Program-made: the position numbers and the translations under genes
Notes under the pieces: model-generated
Told to the model about the DNA's origin: nothing
Seen by the model: the letters and a program-made list of their open reading frames with translations, nothing else
Database searches by the model: none
IMG/VR virus record: IMGVR_UViG_3300018790_000468
Span: 1-64,000 of that record
From: a virus
Direction: 5' to 3' (one strand)
Length of the DNA: 64,000 nt
In this document: positions 61,742 through 64,000 of the stretch, piece by piece
How positions within the stretch are numbered: position 1 is the first letter of the stretch
How the letters are laid out: every line of letters begins with the position of its first letter

Positions 61742-63543
61742 AGAAAATCATATTCAAAAAGATCTCTGTAAAAAACTTTCTATCTGTGGGCAGTGAACCG
61801 GTAGTCATTGACTTCAAATCAGGTTTGCACATCATTACAGGTCTTAACAAGGACAAGGAAGATCGCCGCAATGGTGTAGGCAAGTCAACTATTGCAGATG
61901 CCATATACTTTGCTATCTTTGGTGACACATTAAGAGAGCTCAAGAAAGAACATATTGTTAACAACACCAACAGAGAGAATTGTGAGATTATATTAGATTT
62001 TGATATTGAAGGATTTGAGCACAAGGATGAATACAAGATTGTAAGAATGCTGGAACCTTCACGGTGTTACATCTATAAGAATGGTGAAGACAAGACACGA
62101 GACAGTATTGTCAATACTACTGAATACATCTTCAAGAAGATCAATTGCTCTCCAGATATTTTCCAAAATTGCGTAATAATGACAGTCAATAACACTGTAC
62201 CTTTCATGGCAAAAAAGAAGATTGAAAAGCGTAAGTTTATTGAAGGTATCTTTAATCTAGAAGTGTTTGGTACCATGTTGCAACAACTACGAGAAGAGTA
62301 CAACGAATCAAAGAAGAATTTTGACATTGAATCTACTAAATGTGTTGAAATTGAAAGCAACCTGGCATCACAGGTAGCTGCAAGTGAAGCTTACAACAAA
62401 GAGCGTGACGTCAAGAGACAGAAGTATATTACCCGCAAAGAAAACAACACAAAGGAATTGCAGAGTTTGAGTGAGAATGCCAAGGAGTTTGCTGTGCTGG
62501 ATGTCAAGAAGATAGAGAAGGATATAGATGCTCTTACTGCAAAAGCACAGAAGATTGATCAAGAGGTCATTGCATTGCGCGACAAAACATCATCTTACAA
62601 GACACAGATTGAATTGAAGGAAAAAACACACAAACATATTGGAACAGACAAAGATGTGTGTCCAACATGTCTGCGTGGTTTGGAAGATAAAGACAGGCAC
62701 AACATCAAAGAAGAGAAGCAAAAAATTAAGCAAGACATCAGCAATTTTGAGAGCAAGATAGCTAGCAATCTCAAGAAAGAAGAAGAGTCTTCTGCTCTGG
62801 AGCTCAAGCTTTATGGAGCAGTGGACAGCTTGAAGAGCAAAATAAATAGTTTTAATCTTGAGCAAAAAGAGCTTGAAAATATTAAGCTCAGAATCAATCA
62901 ATTAAACCTGTGGCAGAAAGAGTTAGATGTGGATTTAGCTGAAGTTAGCAAAGCCAATAATCAACACAATGCGAATATAGAAGCAATTACAAAGCGATTG
63001 GAAGAAGTAAAAACCTTGCTTGAGAAAACAAAAATGCATCTCAACATGCTTGATGCAGTAAAATTTGTTTTATCAGAAGAGGGTGTGAAGTCTTATATTG
63101 TAAAGAAGATTTTGCAGTTGTTCAATAGCAAATTGGCTTACTACTTAAAAAAGATGGATGCCAATTGCATTTGCATATTCAACGAATACTTTGAAGAAGA
63201 GATCATTGATGAAAAAGGCAAACCATGCTCTTACTTTAATTTTAGTGGTGCAGAGCGCAAGAATATAGACTTGGCATGCCTGTTTGCTTTCATGGACATC
63301 AGACGTTTGCAAGGCAATGTGGCGTTTAATTTCAGTGTGTATGATGAATTGTTTGATTCATCTTTGGATGAAAAAGGAGTGGAGCTGGTGTTAGGTATTT
63401 TGAGAGAAAGAATTGAAAAGTACAACGAATGTATCATGGTGATCAGTCATCGCAAAGAGAGTGTTAAATTTGCTTCTGGTGATATTATCTACTTGGAAAA
63501 GAAAAACGGAATCACCAAGCGAGTAGAGTACAGCGACTATTAA
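61738..63543 (+). CDS. gp46: Recombination nuclease ATPase subunit (T4 gp46 / SbcC-like)
   Basis: 601 residues. The N-terminal Walker A region reads HIITGLNKDKEDRRNGVGKST, with the short insertion typical of T4-like gp46. The central coiled coils carry a zinc hook (VCPTCLRG, about residue 306). The C-terminal lobe has FNFSGAERKNIDLAC (signature) and FSVYDELFDSSLDE (Walker B). It works with gp47 in recombination-dependent replication. Converges with the next gene by 4 bases. Confidence 0.92.
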   Translation: MKKIIFKKISVKNFLSVGSEPVVIDFKSGLHIITGLNKDKEDRRNGVGKSTIADAIYFAIFGDTLRELKKEHIVNNTNRENCEIILDFDIEGFEHKDEYKIVRMLEPSRCYIYKNGEDKTRDSIVNTTEYIFKKINCSPDIFQNCVIMTVNNTVPFMAKKKIEKRKFIEGIFNLEVFGTMLQQLREEYNESKKNFDIESTKCVEIESNLASQVAASEAYNKERDVKRQKYITRKENNTKELQSLSENAKEFAVLDVKKIEKDIDALTAKAQKIDQEVIALRDKTSSYKTQIELKEKTHKHIGTDKDVCPTCLRGLEDKDRHNIKEEKQKIKQDISNFESKIASNLKKEEESSALELKLYGAVDSLKSKINSFNLEQKELENIKLRINQLNLWQKELDVDLAEVSKANNQHNANIEAITKRLEEVKTLLEKTKMHLNMLDAVKFVLSEEGVKSYIVKKILQLFNSKLAYYLKKMDANCICIFNEYFEEEIIDEKGKPCSYFNFSGAERKNIDLACLFAFMDIRRLQGNVAFNFSVYDELFDSSLDEKGVELVLGILRERIEKYNECIMVISHRKESVKFASGDIIYLEKKNGITKRVEYSDY

Positions 63544-64000
63544 TCGTAAGAGGTATAGTTTCTATCACCTATTGTGCTGGGAACCACTCTTTTTCCAAAC
63601 TCTCTGCGTGCAATGTCTTCAATGTCTGGTTCAAGCCCAGGCTCCAGGACCACTGGTTCCTTAGTAGTGTCTTCTGGGTTAGCTAGCTTGTAGTAATCTG
63701 CAGTAAGATCCACAAAGTTCTGAAAGTAGTCAAAATTATCGCTTTGGTCCACCTTAAAGAATTCATCCTTCTCCTTCTTATCAAGCATGTCTTCTGCCGC
63801 ACTACGCGCAGCTGTTGTGATCTGCTTCTTTAATTCATCAGGGTTGCTGGTGTTGAAAGAATCTGGCAGCTCATCATACACTCTGGGGCTTATCTTGTCA
63901 TACTTACCAAAATTGGGTGTACCTGTTCGAGTGTAAACACCTTCAACTTCTGCTGCAGCACTCTTGCCTGCAACATCTTCATTCTTTGCACCAGCTTCCA
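63540..64000 (-). CDS. Virion-type protein of unknown function, 5' end outside window
   Basis: The frame is open to the right window edge, so only the last 153 or so residues are seen. VEGVYTRTGTPNFGKYDKISPRV, then an acidic helical region (DKKEKDEFFKVDQSDNFDYFQNF) and a tail ending IGDRNYTSYD. Not recognised. Position after gp46 on the opposite strand and the sequence style suggest a structural or head-related protein. Confidence 0.5.
   Translation of the reverse strand, partial: EAGAKNEDVAGKSAAAEVEGVYTRTGTPNFGKYDKISPRVYDELPDSFNTSNPDELKKQITTAARSAAEDMLDKKEKDEFFKVDQSDNFDYFQNFVDLTADYYKLANPEDTTKEPVVLEPGLEPDIEDIARREFGKRVVPSTIGDRNYTSYD

Noticed and set aside
1-64000. Integrase, att sites, insertion sequences or a lysogeny module
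   Set aside because: No integrase, transposase or repressor motifs were seen in any frame I examined. The gene content is that of a lytic T4-like phage.

Overview
This window is part of the genome of a T4-like contractile-tailed phage (myovirus). The evidence is a set of T4 hallmark genes: prohead protease gp21, scaffold gp22 and major capsid protein gp23 (21676-24988), a GroES/gp31-like co-chaperonin and the small clamp-loader subunit gp62 (28200-28996), UvsY-UvsW (58384-60242), the late sigma factor gp55 (60190-60696), the gp47/gp46 recombination nuclease (60689-63543), and class Ia NrdA/NrdB. PhoH, a twitch-type radical SAM protein, S74-chaperoned fibres and many short-repeat fibre proteins suggest an aquatic, probably marine, Gram-negative host. 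The host cannot be named from sequence alone.

Layout. 1-5400: fibre proteins, a phosphoribosyltransferase, a 3D-domain protein, a GH24 lysozyme and small unknowns. 5413-10011: nrdA, an inserted FkbM-like methyltransferase gene, nrdB and a Dps-like protein. 10024-13642: three tRNAs, a lysis cassette (holin-like protein, two lipoproteins, M15 endopeptidase) and a complete tmRNA. 13856-16309: gp5-like baseplate spike. 16343-21150: a plus-strand operon with DpdA, a DpdN-like formyltransferase, a Nmad1-like protein, a kinase, a radical SAM protein and QueF. 21151-25869: head genes. 25886-29580: DinG-like helicase, SH3-like protein, co-chaperonin, gp62, DUF366-like protein. 29611-42132: a 16-gene minus-strand glycan cluster containing a RuBisCO-like protein. 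42161-58349: fibres, an AsnB-like amidotransferase, QueE, PhoH, QueD, FolE, a repeat-rich giant fibre, a retropepsin-like protease and several small proteins with capsid-targeting-like N-termini. 58384-64000: recombination and late transcription genes.

How the genes work together. FolE, QueD, QueE, QueF, DpdA and the formyltransferase together read as a pathway that would replace guanines in phage DNA with 7-(formylamino)methyl-7-deazaguanine (fdPreQ1). Only QueC is not visible here. The glycan cluster has nucleotide-sugar enzymes (GDP-mannose 3,5-epimerase, dehydrogenase, dehydratase, nucleotidyltransferase) and about nine glycosyltransferases; it may decorate the virion or the host surface. 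The lysis genes attack peptidoglycan at both glycan and peptide bonds.

Regulation is unusually legible. Early-type promoters (TTGA-like box, exactly 16 bases, TATAAT-like box) lie about 6 bases before many start codons. T4-late-type boxes (NATAAATA or NTTAAATA) lie most often exactly 5 bases before the start codon. Both spacings put the predicted +1 on or next to the A/GTG, so many promoter-proximal messages should be leaderless. I used this rule to fix several starts and to support small genes.
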